Source of the DNA: a virus | DNA length: 42,208 bases | IMG/VR virus record: IMGVR_UViG_3300017917_001443 | Location: 1-42,208 of that record | Strand: one strand, 5' to 3' | Shown: one piece after another, positions 17,901 to 25,872 of the stretch | How positions within the stretch are numbered: position 1 is the stretch's first letter | Layout: each line of letters begins with the position of its first letter | Translations under genes and position numbers: made by a program | Notes under the pieces: generated by a model | Told to the model about the DNA's origin: nothing | Databases searched by the model: none | What the model saw: only the letters and a program-made list of their open reading frames with translations

Positions 17901-18801
17901 ATTAAATAACAACTGGATTTACCAACATCCAACCGGTGGTCCTGAAGGTGGAATGAGTGCAATATTAATTTCTGGCCCTAAAAACTCTGGTTCTTTAGGT
18001 GACGAAGCTCATATAACATCGGAAAGATTGATGGTGGCGTTGGGTGATGACCATATTGGTAATTCAAACATTTATCACAATGGAACAATTACTGCATTTG
18101 CTGGTAATTTGGAAGTAACTGGTTCAACAACTTTAGGAACGGTAAACATTACTACTTTAAATGCATCAAATGGTGTAGTATCTGGTTCATCACAAGTATT
18201 AGATATTTTATCATCATTAAATACATATACCGGTTCAAATGATACATTAAATTCATTACAAACTGCAAGAATTGACCAATTAGCTGCATCAACTGCATCG
18301 GTTAATTCATTTACATCATCTATTGATACTACAATAAAAACTAAATTGAATGTAGAAGGTGTAGTATCTGGTTCGTCTCAAATTACATTATCTTCAACAA
18401 CTGGTGGTGGAACAACTGCAAATGTTCAATTTGGTTCATTAGGAATTGGAACTACTGCAAGTGGTGTTAGTGGTGAGATTAGAGCAACTGGTGATATCGT
18501 AGCATTCTATTCATCTGACGAAAGATTAAAAGAAAATATCCAACCGATTCAAAACGCATTATCAAAAGTTGAATCAATTAGTGGTAACACATACGATTGG
18601 AAAGAAGGATTTGAAACAATACATTCACATACTGGACATGATTTGGGAGTAATAGCACAAGAAGTTCAATCAGTATTACCAGAAGTAGTAACTGAAAGAG
18701 AAACTGGATATTTGGCAGTTGATTATGTGAAGTTAGTTCCTGTCTTAATTGAAGCGATAAAAGAATTATCTGCAAAAGTTAAGGAATTGGAAAATAAATA
18801 G
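14953..18801 (+). CDS. Long tail fibre with C-terminal S74 self-cleaving chaperone
   Basis: A 1282-residue fibre, the longest in the window. The N-terminus FQLRRGTSNVTLADGELYLH has the shared attachment signature. The body mixes TGS beta-repeats, a complex module near residues 215-330 (RDWPAVGTESHFLRLAPF, GLSVGVEHWNDGEGTYEHS), and long coiled-coil runs with repeated 'ATASIVELFGSSSNHE' and 'RIDQLAASTASVNSF'. The two modules shared with the 811- and 649-residue fibres also occur. The last 95 residues are an intramolecular chaperone of the Peptidase_S74 family: SDERLKENI at 1188-1196, GNTYDWKEG, DLGVIAQEVQSVLPEVV, ending in a coiled coil. Ser1188 and Lys1193 have the spacing of the catalytic Ser-Lys dyad, so cleavage just before Ser1188 is expected after trimer folding. 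Confidence 0.88.
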   Translation: MAAIFQLRRGTSNVTLADGELYLHKGSGSIQFGSGSSNVITLLPLDVPAYGNVNLIGNISASGDVRIGGNIYLGNASADNIQALGQFTTNLIPNGTIDIGTTSAPWTNVYANRISASVITGSFSGSINGVEFTTFSTSVDVRLDQLETDSGSQNTRITGLESKATTLQTYTASVNTRIDQLAIFTGSYATTGSNVFVGNQNITGSFIVSGSNIELKRDWPAVGTESHFLRLAPFTSSTGRYYDGLSVGVEHWNDGEGTYEHSLLIHSFDDDTVQNYGAELNVGPYRTHMRVYPSGSNGSLTNVSVQELSNGKTQALVYGDYVQIGALVGQDILIGNTGSLITVSGSNMLLHTPLTSSYAIVSTLFSGSISGIGNVTEFSSSISNKFETISNVTTSFDNRLDRLEESTQSLNDYSQSLKDAIDVTGGDTRIKGNLIVDGTQTSLNTTNTYVEDKSITLASGSTNSSIADGAGFNIAGANVSMSWEDGNQRLYFNTNLGIQGSISSSTIIGLNGVSVNVYSTSVDSRLSNLQSKSASVDGHIVDINTYTGSNDILNALQTTRIDQLAASTASVNSFSSSATASIVELFGSSSNHENRIDGLETKSNTIEIYTASVDVSISNLNNFTSSQNEKDVVISNITSSYNSFTGSATASIVELFGSSSNHESRIDSLENKSVTLETYTASVENRFTTISEVTTSLNLHTASLNLFTSSTYSNFSQSVDNRLDNLEYTTSILTPEGQAEAFNAINTFTGSANNRLNNLELTSASLNLWSSSLNTTFATDSELTSVSTSISTSIQSLSQSLDGRLDQLESDSGSQNTRINTLETKSNTLQAYTTSLDEHVFDINTKTGSFETKFSTLANYTSSNDTLNSLQTTRIDQLAAGTASVNSFTASADNRLDVIETTYATTGSNTFNGNQIISASVYVTGDMIVYGSSSLQNVTASAVSIGTNTVILNTDTPAVRFGGVSVADSGSGAGVSGSLFWDSLNNNWIYQHPTGGPEGGMSAILISGPKNSGSLGDEAHITSERLMVALGDDHIGNSNIYHNGTITAFAGNLEVTGSTTLGTVNITTLNASNGVVSGSSQVLDILSSLNTYTGSNDTLNSLQTARIDQLAASTASVNSFTSSIDTTIKTKLNVEGVVSGSSQITLSSTTGGGTTANVQFGSLGIGTTASGVSGEIRATGDIVAFYSSDERLKENIQPIQNALSKVESISGNTYDWKEGFETIHSHTGHDLGVIAQEVQSVLPEVVTERETGYLAVDYVKLVPVLIEAIKELSAKVKELENK

Positions 18802-18810
18802 ATATTTATA
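18802..18810 (+). promoter_or_regulatory. Candidate late promoter element ATATTTATA
   Basis: An exact copy starting one base after the stop of the long fibre gene and 34 bases before the ATG at 18845. Confidence 0.5.
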
Positions 18811-18844
18811 TATTATTAACCGTACTAAAAAGAAGGTAAACTAA

Positions 18845-20794
18845 ATGGCACTTAAATTTAGACGTGGGACAACCGCACAGAAATCAGGTTCGTTAGCATT
18901 CGGAGAACCATATGTGAATACCACATTGGGAACATTACAAATCGGACTTGAAAGTGGGGATGTAACTCTTTCATCAACAGGTACGGGTAGTAATTTAGTA
19001 GTTGGTGGAATCTCAGGTTCTTCATTAAACATTACTGGAAACGCAAAAGTAGATGGTAATTTATCATTAGGTGGACAACTTACAATTGGTGACAATACAT
19101 CTGATACGGTAAATGTAGTTGCATCTTTAAGTTCATCTCTTATTCCATCCGAAACAAATGCATTCGACTTAGGTTCTTCAACAAAAATTTGGAGAGACTT
19201 ATATCTTTCAACAGCTTCAATCAAATTAGTTGATGGAAGTGGTGTGGTTGTGAATACCATTACAAATACAAATATCGTAACAACTGATAGTATTGCAAGT
19301 GGTAGTATCACATTAACAAATTCATTACCAACTGGAGTAGTTTCTGGTTCATCACAAGTGGTTGGTATATTGAATTCTGTAAATTCATATACATCCTCAT
19401 TAAAAAGTGCATTATCAGTTAGTGGTGCAGATTTGACGGTGTTAGGTAATTTGACTGTACAAGGTGATACAACTACAATTAATACCGCAAACTTACTAGT
19501 AGAAGACCACATAGTTGAAATTGCAATTGGTGCAAACACATCTTTAGAAGCTAATGGTGCTGGTCTTCGTATCCCTGGTGCAGATGCAATTATTAGATGG
19601 AGTCATACTGGTTCAGCATGGTCTTCTAATAAATCATTTGATGTCGTAGGAGATATAACAGTTAGTGGTACAGTTGATGGTGTTGATGTTGCATCATTAA
19701 ATTCAAATATAAACACATTTACTGCATCACAAGAAACTAAAGATTCGACTTTAGCAACTTATACGGGTTCAAATGATACAAAATGGTCTACATTAGATTC
19801 ATTGAGTGGTTCGTTTGCAAGAACAAATTCGACAAATATATTTAATGGTAACCAAACTATTACAGGTTCGTTATATGTAACACAAGATTTAGTAGTTGCC
19901 GGTTCATCATCTATTCAAAATATTAGTTCTTCAAATTTAGTAATTGGAACAGCATATGTAACTTTAAATACAAATAGTCCATCATCTAGATATGCTGGGT
20001 TGTTAATTACAGACAGTGGTTCAGCGGGTTCTTCTGGTTCATTCTTATATGATTCGGTACAAGATGAGTTCATATTTGTTCACAAAGGAAACGGAACAAA
20101 TGTAACATCTTCACATTTCGTATTAGGTCCTGAAACATATGATAATTTAGGAAACGAAACTTATCTTACAAGTAATAGAGTACCAAAAGGAACTGGTAAA
20201 GAACATTTAAATGATTCAAATATTACTGACAATGGTACAACGATTACTTTGGGTTCTAATACTGTTGTAACTGGTACAATAGTTGCAAGTGGAACCACTT
20301 TAATTTCTGGTTCATCACAAGTTTCAATACAATCTACAACTGGATTTGGAACATACTTAAATCAGGGAGTATTAAGTACATCGGATGTAAGACACAATTC
20401 ATTGGGTATTGGTATGGCTGCATCAACAACTACTGGTAGAATTGATGCAAGTGGAGATATCGTTGCATACTCAACTTCAGATAGAAACTTCAAAGAAAAC
20501 ATTACTCCAATTCCAAACGCATTAGAAAAGATTTCTAAAATTAGTGGTAACACTTACGATTGGAAAGAAGATATGAAAGATTTCCACGGATTTGAAGGAA
20601 ACGATGTCGGTGTAATTGCACAAGAAATCGAAGAAGTATTACCACAATTGGTAACTACAAGAGAAACGGGATATAAGGCAGTTAAATACGACAAATTGGT
20701 TGCATTATTAATTGAAGGTATTAAAGAACAACAAACACAAATACACAATTTAACTTTAGAAGTTGAAAATCTAAAGAAACAAAAAGGGTTATAG
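18845..20794 (+). CDS. Second tail fibre with C-terminal S74 self-cleaving chaperone
   Basis: A 649-residue fibre. The N-terminus LKFRRGTTAQKSGSLAFGEPYVN carries the common attachment signature. It then has a TGS-rich shaft; the module VQGDTTTINTANLLVEDHIVEI with NGAGLRIPGADAIIRW; a short ASQETKDSTLATYTGS coiled coil; and the module LYVTQDLVVAGSSSIQNISS with SRYAGLLITDSGS. The C-terminal ~105 residues are an S74 chaperone: SDRNFKENI at 545-553, SGNTYDWKEDM, GVIAQEIEEVLPQLV, TGYKAVKYDKLVALLIEGI, and a final coiled coil. Ser545 and Lys550 fit the catalytic dyad. It is the third fibre with the same two central modules but half the length of the 1282-residue one. The glycosyltransferase gene begins 3 bases after its stop. 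Confidence 0.88.
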   Translation: MALKFRRGTTAQKSGSLAFGEPYVNTTLGTLQIGLESGDVTLSSTGTGSNLVVGGISGSSLNITGNAKVDGNLSLGGQLTIGDNTSDTVNVVASLSSSLIPSETNAFDLGSSTKIWRDLYLSTASIKLVDGSGVVVNTITNTNIVTTDSIASGSITLTNSLPTGVVSGSSQVVGILNSVNSYTSSLKSALSVSGADLTVLGNLTVQGDTTTINTANLLVEDHIVEIAIGANTSLEANGAGLRIPGADAIIRWSHTGSAWSSNKSFDVVGDITVSGTVDGVDVASLNSNINTFTASQETKDSTLATYTGSNDTKWSTLDSLSGSFARTNSTNIFNGNQTITGSLYVTQDLVVAGSSSIQNISSSNLVIGTAYVTLNTNSPSSRYAGLLITDSGSAGSSGSFLYDSVQDEFIFVHKGNGTNVTSSHFVLGPETYDNLGNETYLTSNRVPKGTGKEHLNDSNITDNGTTITLGSNTVVTGTIVASGTTLISGSSQVSIQSTTGFGTYLNQGVLSTSDVRHNSLGIGMAASTTTGRIDASGDIVAYSTSDRNFKENITPIPNALEKISKISGNTYDWKEDMKDFHGFEGNDVGVIAQEIEEVLPQLVTTRETGYKAVKYDKLVALLIEGIKEQQTQIHNLTLEVENLKKQKGL

Positions 20795-20797
20795 TTA

Positions 20798-21802
20798 ATG
20801 TATGACATTTATTACACCACCGCTGGAGGACCTTGGTTTAACAGTGGTGCTGATATATGGGTAACTAATTGGATAAAGGAAGTGGCACCTAATTTAGAAG
20901 TTAAGCCACTTCTTTTATTTCATAGAAAGAGGCCAAACAATTACGAAGAATTTCCAATTGATATAGACCACGTTTGGGAAACGGATGAATTAAAAATAGA
21001 TGAGTTATTAAAGGGTGCAAGAAAAATTCACATATTACATGGTCATTACACACCAACAACTGCAATATACAATAATATAGATAAAATTGATTCAATCGTA
21101 TTTCACAATTTGACTAAAGTATCGTTAGTAGGTCAAATGAATAAAGATGAATATTTGCATTGGTATGGGAATTGGGAATGGGAAAGTGAATTAATAAATA
21201 AAGTTAAAAATAAAATTTGGATAGGATTATATAATTTTCCATATCAAACGGATAAATTACATATTATTCCAAATTATTACGAATTTATAGAAGAAAAAGA
21301 ATTGTCTAAATCTACCAAAGTAGGATTTGCAGCAAGAGTTGAAGGTAGAAAAAATGTGGAATATATAGATAATATCGATTCGGTATTGTTTACAAATTCA
21401 GAAACATTAGACAAATATTATATAAAAAAATATGGATACAAATTTCAAAAAAGTAGAATTTATAAATTTAAACACAAATATAAAGAAAACTTTTACAAAC
21501 TTGATTGGGGAATATCTCACTCTTGCTTTGAATATGAACCATTTGGATATGGAATATTTGAAGCAGTCGATTGGGGTAAATTACCAATATTACATGAAAA
21601 CTGGCATGTTCCACTTGATTACAAATACAAGGCAAAAAGTAAAGAAACATTTGATAAAACCTATCAAACCATTTGTGAAGACAGTTGGGAAACGAAGTAT
21701 AATGAATTTGAAAAACTTAAAAGTTGGATGAAACAACATTTTTCAGACAAAGAAAGTTGGAAACAAAAACTTTTAGATATTTATAACGAGAATAATATAT
21801 AA
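20798..21802 (+). CDS. GT-B glycosyltransferase (GT4-like)
   Basis: A 334-residue enzyme-like protein among the fibre genes. The N-terminus has GGPWFNSGADIW, a substrate-loop pattern resembling that of GT-B enzymes. The C-terminal half carries the GT4 features: KVGFAARVEGRKN at 174-186 (the 'GR...KG/KN' strand after the domain linker) and EPFGYGIFE at 247-255, an E-x7-E motif that in the family contacts the nucleotide-sugar and the acceptor, followed by AVDWGKLPIL. A retaining transferase using a nucleotide-sugar is expected; the sugar cannot be told. It follows the S74 fibre by 3 bases and precedes the Hint/LamG gene, so its acceptor could be Ser/Thr residues of the fibres, though modification of host surface or of DNA is also possible. 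It has no membrane segment. Confidence 0.75.
   Translation: MYDIYYTTAGGPWFNSGADIWVTNWIKEVAPNLEVKPLLLFHRKRPNNYEEFPIDIDHVWETDELKIDELLKGARKIHILHGHYTPTTAIYNNIDKIDSIVFHNLTKVSLVGQMNKDEYLHWYGNWEWESELINKVKNKIWIGLYNFPYQTDKLHIIPNYYEFIEEKELSKSTKVGFAARVEGRKNVEYIDNIDSVLFTNSETLDKYYIKKYGYKFQKSRIYKFKHKYKENFYKLDWGISHSCFEYEPFGYGIFEAVDWGKLPILHENWHVPLDYKYKAKSKETFDKTYQTICEDSWETKYNEFEKLKSWMKQHFSDKESWKQKLLDIYNENNI
21777..21785 (+). promoter_or_regulatory. Candidate late promoter element ATATTTATA
   Basis: An exact copy inside the last codons of the glycosyltransferase gene, 21 bases before the ATG at 21807. It would allow separate expression of the Hint/LamG gene. Confidence 0.45.
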
Positions 21803-21806
21803 AAAA

Positions 21807-23525
21807 ATGGCAAGAACTGATTTATCTTTAGGAAATTTATATAGAGCCGTAAGTGGTTCTGCAAGACCAGGTGCAGTTTCAATGGGTGCATTGAGTGGAA
21901 ATAGTAGTAATAGTTCATTTATTGGTTTTGCAACCGATGGAGTTACTGTTACACCACCTACTTTTACATATATTGTAGAAAGTACAACCGAAAATGCACA
22001 ATTTTCATTTAACTCAACTGGTTCTTTGTTTTATTCAAAAGTTCAACAACAATTAAATAACTATACTTGTTCTTTTAATAACTCAAACTTTACAACTGGT
22101 TCAAAAACATTTGGAACAGGTCCTTCGGTTTTTCCAATCACTCCTGCAGCAATTAACGCATCTAACTATTCTGAAGCTTCTGCAGTTTTGACAATGAAAT
22201 ATGAAGATGGATATAATATAAATGCAACAAACTACGGAACAGTTTCTACAAAAACATTATATGCAGTTGATGTTTATAACACAATCAACGAACCAGATTT
22301 TTGTTTATTATTCGGAACTAAAATTCAATTAGCAAACGGAAGTGAAATAAATGTAGAAGATTTACAGGTTGGTGATGTAATTAAATCTTGGGTTCCTGCA
22401 GGTTTACCTGATGAAAACCAAGACTCAGAAAGTGACCAAGTTGAATGGAGATTTCATTATTCCGATGATTTAGAAGGTAATTCACAAAATGTAACCGTAA
22501 AGGATATTACTTTTAATTTTGCAGAAGGATATTTTTCTTTAAATAATGGTTTAATAAATGCAACCGAAACTCACCCATTATATGTTTGGGACAATGAAAT
22601 TTCTAAATACAAGTTTAAAAATGTAGGTGATATATTACCTGGAGATAGACTTATCATGCAAGACCAAACTGAAGTTGAAGTTACTAATATTGAAATTATA
22701 ACATCTGATGTCGAAATTGTAACTATAAATGTGGAAAATGCCGATGTGTATATTTCAAATGGTTTAATTTCACACAATAAAGGAACAACAACACAACCAT
22801 ACATTCCATCTTCTGGATTAAGAATGTACTTAGACCCATCTAAAGCATCTTCTACAAATGGAACGGATACAACCGATTGGTTAGACCTTTCTGGTTATAA
22901 TACAGGTGTAAGACCGGCCGGTGTATCAAACGCAGCAGGTATTAGTGGTGGAAACCCTGGATATAACGCAGGAGCAACTAGAAAAGATAAATATTTTACA
23001 GGTAACGGAACAAACCAATTCTGGTATAAGGATACTACTTCAAATATCAATGGTGGATTAACACAATTCAATACTAACACAGGTACAATTCATATGTGGA
23101 TTAGACCTACAACATTGGGAACTACTACAAGACATTTATTTGATTATGCTGGATATTATGGCATGGCATTGGAATCATCTAATAGTTCTGCATTGGATAG
23201 ATTAAAATTTTATGGAAGTGGATTGGGAAATAGTGCACAAATTACTGTAACAATACCATCTGCAAATGTTTGGAGTATGATTTCAGTAGCATTCCAACCA
23301 TCCGGAACTTGTACATTCTACATTGACGGAAGTTCAGTTGGAACATTTACATCATCTGCATTTACGGCACCATCATCAACTAACTATTTGACAATTGGAA
23401 CCAATAGTGCAAGAACAACTTTCTATAATGGACAGATAGGGCCAGTATTGTTCTATAATACATTACAAGATTCAACAACAGTTGCACAGGTTTATAATTA
23501 TTTCTCTCCAACATATAAGGTATAA
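21807..23525 (+). CDS. LamG adhesin with internal Hint (intein-like) domain
   Basis: A 572-residue protein with three parts. Residues 1-165 are a Ser/Gly/Asn-rich structural domain. Residues 166-324 are a Hint domain. It opens with Cys166 in CLLFGTKIQLANG, then INVEDLQVGDVI (block A). Block B holds NATETHPLYVW with the T-x-x-H motif (Thr253, His256), followed by VGDILPGDRLIM. Block F is EIVTINVENADVYISNG, and the domain ends GLISHN with His323-Asn324. The +1 residue is Lys325, not Cys/Ser/Thr. Residues ~330-572 form a LamG-like domain (SSGLRMYLDPSKAS, LDLSGY, IHMWIRPTT, CTFYIDGSSVG, GQIGPVLFYN), paralogous to 8538-9266. There is no homing endonuclease insert. A cleaving rather than splicing, BIL-type domain is inferred, which would separate or re-join the adhesin and its N-terminal anchor. 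Confidence 0.8.
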   Translation: MARTDLSLGNLYRAVSGSARPGAVSMGALSGNSSNSSFIGFATDGVTVTPPTFTYIVESTTENAQFSFNSTGSLFYSKVQQQLNNYTCSFNNSNFTTGSKTFGTGPSVFPITPAAINASNYSEASAVLTMKYEDGYNINATNYGTVSTKTLYAVDVYNTINEPDFCLLFGTKIQLANGSEINVEDLQVGDVIKSWVPAGLPDENQDSESDQVEWRFHYSDDLEGNSQNVTVKDITFNFAEGYFSLNNGLINATETHPLYVWDNEISKYKFKNVGDILPGDRLIMQDQTEVEVTNIEIITSDVEIVTINVENADVYISNGLISHNKGTTTQPYIPSSGLRMYLDPSKASSTNGTDTTDWLDLSGYNTGVRPAGVSNAAGISGGNPGYNAGATRKDKYFTGNGTNQFWYKDTTSNINGGLTQFNTNTGTIHMWIRPTTLGTTTRHLFDYAGYYGMALESSNSSALDRLKFYGSGLGNSAQITVTIPSANVWSMISVAFQPSGTCTFYIDGSSVGTFTSSAFTAPSSTNYLTIGTNSARTTFYNGQIGPVLFYNTLQDSTTVAQVYNYFSPTYKV

Positions 23526-23549
23526 TTTATTGTTTTGAGTTGAAATATT

Positions 23550-23558
23550 ATATTTATA
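23550..23558 (+). promoter_or_regulatory. Candidate late promoter element ATATTTATA before the sheath gene
   Basis: An exact copy 35 bases before the ATG at 23594. The 68-base gap holds no other signal. Confidence 0.55.
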
Positions 23559-23593
23559 TTGAGAATTACTAAATTTAAATTAAAGCATATAAA

Positions 23594-25825
23594 ATGGCAG
23601 AAAAAATTGTATCACCAGGCGTATTCACCAAAGAAAACGACCTTTCATTTTTACAACAAGGTGTAGCTGAAATAGGTGCAGCATTCATTGGCCCTTTCAA
23701 AGAAGGCCCATTAGTTCCAACAATCGTTAATTCACAAACCGAGTTTGAAACTTTGTTTGGAGCAGTAGATGGAACTTATTATACTGAATTAGCAGTACAA
23801 AATTATTTAAGAGAAGCAGGAACAGCAACTATTTGTAGAGTAGCTGGAGTTGATGGATATACCGAAACAGCTCCTTTATTATTAACAGTAGCATCAGCAT
23901 CAGTAACTGCATCAGTTGGTATCTTATTTAATACTACATCTGGTTCAAACGCAGGTTTTGCAGGAACAACTGTAGCACCAAACGGAAATGGTGATTTCTT
24001 ATTATCAGGTTCAAATGCTGGTTTATTATCTGCATCTTTGGATTCTTCTGATACAAATGATATCGAAGCGGTATTTGGAACATCTCCTTATGGTTCTAAA
24101 AAACCTTATGTATATGGTTTCTTCAAAAATCATAGTGTAGTATTTGATTCAAATGCAACTGCATCTGTAACTGTTTTGGGTAACCAATCATTCACAATGG
24201 ACGCACAAGAAGCTTTGACTCCAATGATTCAATCACAATTGATTAGTGGTGAAAGATTTAACTTATTCCAATTTGAAACTTTAGGAGCTGGAAATAAAGC
24301 AAACACTAAAATTAAAGTTGGTATCACAAATATTAAAGCTGCAGGTTCTATAAACGGAACGGATTACGGAACATTTACAGTTGTAGTTAGAGCATATGAC
24401 GATACTAATAAGAAAAAGAATGTATTAGAAACATGGGCAAATGTAAATTTAGACCCTAATTCTCCAAACTATATTTCAAGAGTAATCGGTGATAGAAAAT
24501 TAACAATTGATTCAACTGGTAAAATAACTGAATCTGGTGATTGGGTAAACAATTCAAAATATGTTAGAATTGTAAACTTAAACGAAAACTCTCCAGTTCA
24601 AGCAGTACCATTTGGTCACGCAGCTTATCAATTACCAATATCTGCATCAACTGCAGTATCTGCTTTAGTACCTGCAGTAACTTATGTAAGTTCTTCAGCA
24701 ACAGTATATGGTGGTATTGATTTAGATGGTAACACAGACAACTCAATCTATTTGAAACCAATTCCAGTAGGTGCAACAACAGGTGCAAACGCTGTATTTG
24801 GATTGGACGCATCAAATGGTGGTTCATTATCGGTAGGTTCTTCAGTAGCACAATTCGTTGTAGCATTCCAAGAAGGTTTTGATGGTATGAATCCAGCAAC
24901 TCCAATTTATAAAGGAGCTGACATAACTTCAGGAAACTCACAAGGTTTTAATTTATCATCTTCAACAGCAAGTGGTTCAGTAGCATACGCTAAACATATT
25001 AACGCTTTATCTAACGCAGATGAGTGGGATATCAATATGGTAGTAACTCCTGGTGTTGTAAGAAGATTACACTCTTCAGTAGTAACTGATGTTTTGGATA
25101 TGGTTGAAGAAAGAAATGATTGTTTCTATATTATGGATTCAACATCGGTAAGTGATTCAATTTCACAAGCAACAACTCAATCTGACGCTGTTGATTCTAA
25201 TATGGTAGCAACTTACTATCCTTGGGTTAAAACAATTGATGTTAACACAAACAAATTAATATCAGTTCCACCTTCAGTATTATTACCAGGTGTATTCGCA
25301 AGTAACGATAGAGTAGCAGCTGAATGGTTCGCACCAGCGGGTTTGAATAGAGGTGGTTTGACAGGAGCAGTTAGTGTATTGAATAGATTAACTCAATCTG
25401 AAAAAGATACATTATACGAAGCAAAAGTTAACCCAATCGTTCAATTCCCAGGTCAAGGTATCGTAGTATTCGGACAAAAAACATTACAAGATAAACCATC
25501 TGCATTAGACAGAATCAATGTAAGAAGATTGTTATTAACTGTAAGAAAGTACATTGCATCTACTTCAAGATATTTAGTATTTGAACAAAATACTTCTGAA
25601 ACAAGAAATAGATTCTTAAACATTGTTAACCCTTACTTAGAGGCAATCCAACAAAGACAAGGTTTATACGCTTTCAGAGTTGTAATGGATGAAACTACTA
25701 ACACACCAGATGTAGTTGATAGAAACATTATGAAAGGAGCTATTTACTTACAACCAACTAAGACAGCTGAATTCATTCAAATTGATTTCAACATCTTACC
25801 AACTGGAGCAGCTTTTAACGGATAA
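23594..25825 (+). CDS. 18: Tail sheath protein (gp18-like)
   Basis: A 743-residue contractile tail sheath protein. The N-terminus MAEKIVSPGVFTKENDLSF, followed by GAAFIGPFKEGP and LFGAVDGTYYTELAVQNYLREAG, is the classical sheath start that provides the strand exchanged between neighbouring subunits. The C-terminus has QGIVVFGQKTL, ALDRINVRRLLLTVRKYI, FEQNTSETRNRFLN, QGLYAFRVVMDETTNTP and the closing GAIYLQPTKTAEFIQIDFNI, all typical of the conserved inner domain. It is somewhat longer than T4 gp18 (659), with the extra length in the exposed middle domains (about residues 100-400). Codons are richer in C-ending forms than in the fibre genes, fitting high expression. It has its own promoter motif and is followed by the tube gene. 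Confidence 0.95.
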   Translation: MAEKIVSPGVFTKENDLSFLQQGVAEIGAAFIGPFKEGPLVPTIVNSQTEFETLFGAVDGTYYTELAVQNYLREAGTATICRVAGVDGYTETAPLLLTVASASVTASVGILFNTTSGSNAGFAGTTVAPNGNGDFLLSGSNAGLLSASLDSSDTNDIEAVFGTSPYGSKKPYVYGFFKNHSVVFDSNATASVTVLGNQSFTMDAQEALTPMIQSQLISGERFNLFQFETLGAGNKANTKIKVGITNIKAAGSINGTDYGTFTVVVRAYDDTNKKKNVLETWANVNLDPNSPNYISRVIGDRKLTIDSTGKITESGDWVNNSKYVRIVNLNENSPVQAVPFGHAAYQLPISASTAVSALVPAVTYVSSSATVYGGIDLDGNTDNSIYLKPIPVGATTGANAVFGLDASNGGSLSVGSSVAQFVVAFQEGFDGMNPATPIYKGADITSGNSQGFNLSSSTASGSVAYAKHINALSNADEWDINMVVTPGVVRRLHSSVVTDVLDMVEERNDCFYIMDSTSVSDSISQATTQSDAVDSNMVATYYPWVKTIDVNTNKLISVPPSVLLPGVFASNDRVAAEWFAPAGLNRGGLTGAVSVLNRLTQSEKDTLYEAKVNPIVQFPGQGIVVFGQKTLQDKPSALDRINVRRLLLTVRKYIASTSRYLVFEQNTSETRNRFLNIVNPYLEAIQQRQGLYAFRVVMDETTNTPDVVDRNIMKGAIYLQPTKTAEFIQIDFNILPTGAAFNG

Positions 25826-25837
25826 TTTGAAAAACAG

Positions 25838-25846
25838 ATATTTATA
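25838..25846 (+). promoter_or_regulatory. Candidate late promoter element ATATTTATA before the tube gene
   Basis: An exact copy 27 bases before the ATG at 25873, in the 47-base gap between sheath and tube genes. Confidence 0.55.
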
Positions 25847-25872
25847 ATAGAATAACATAAAAATAAAAGAAA

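Noticed and set aside
18841-19539. 232-codon open frame on the - strand
   Set aside because: It is antisense to the N-terminal part of the second S74 fibre, with no recognisable protein features and no promoter motif. The same explanation holds for 27525-28160.
21432-21731. 99-codon + strand ORF inside the glycosyltransferase gene
   Set aside because: It is an alternative frame within a well-supported enzyme gene, covering the E-x7-E motif region. Its product has no recognisable features.
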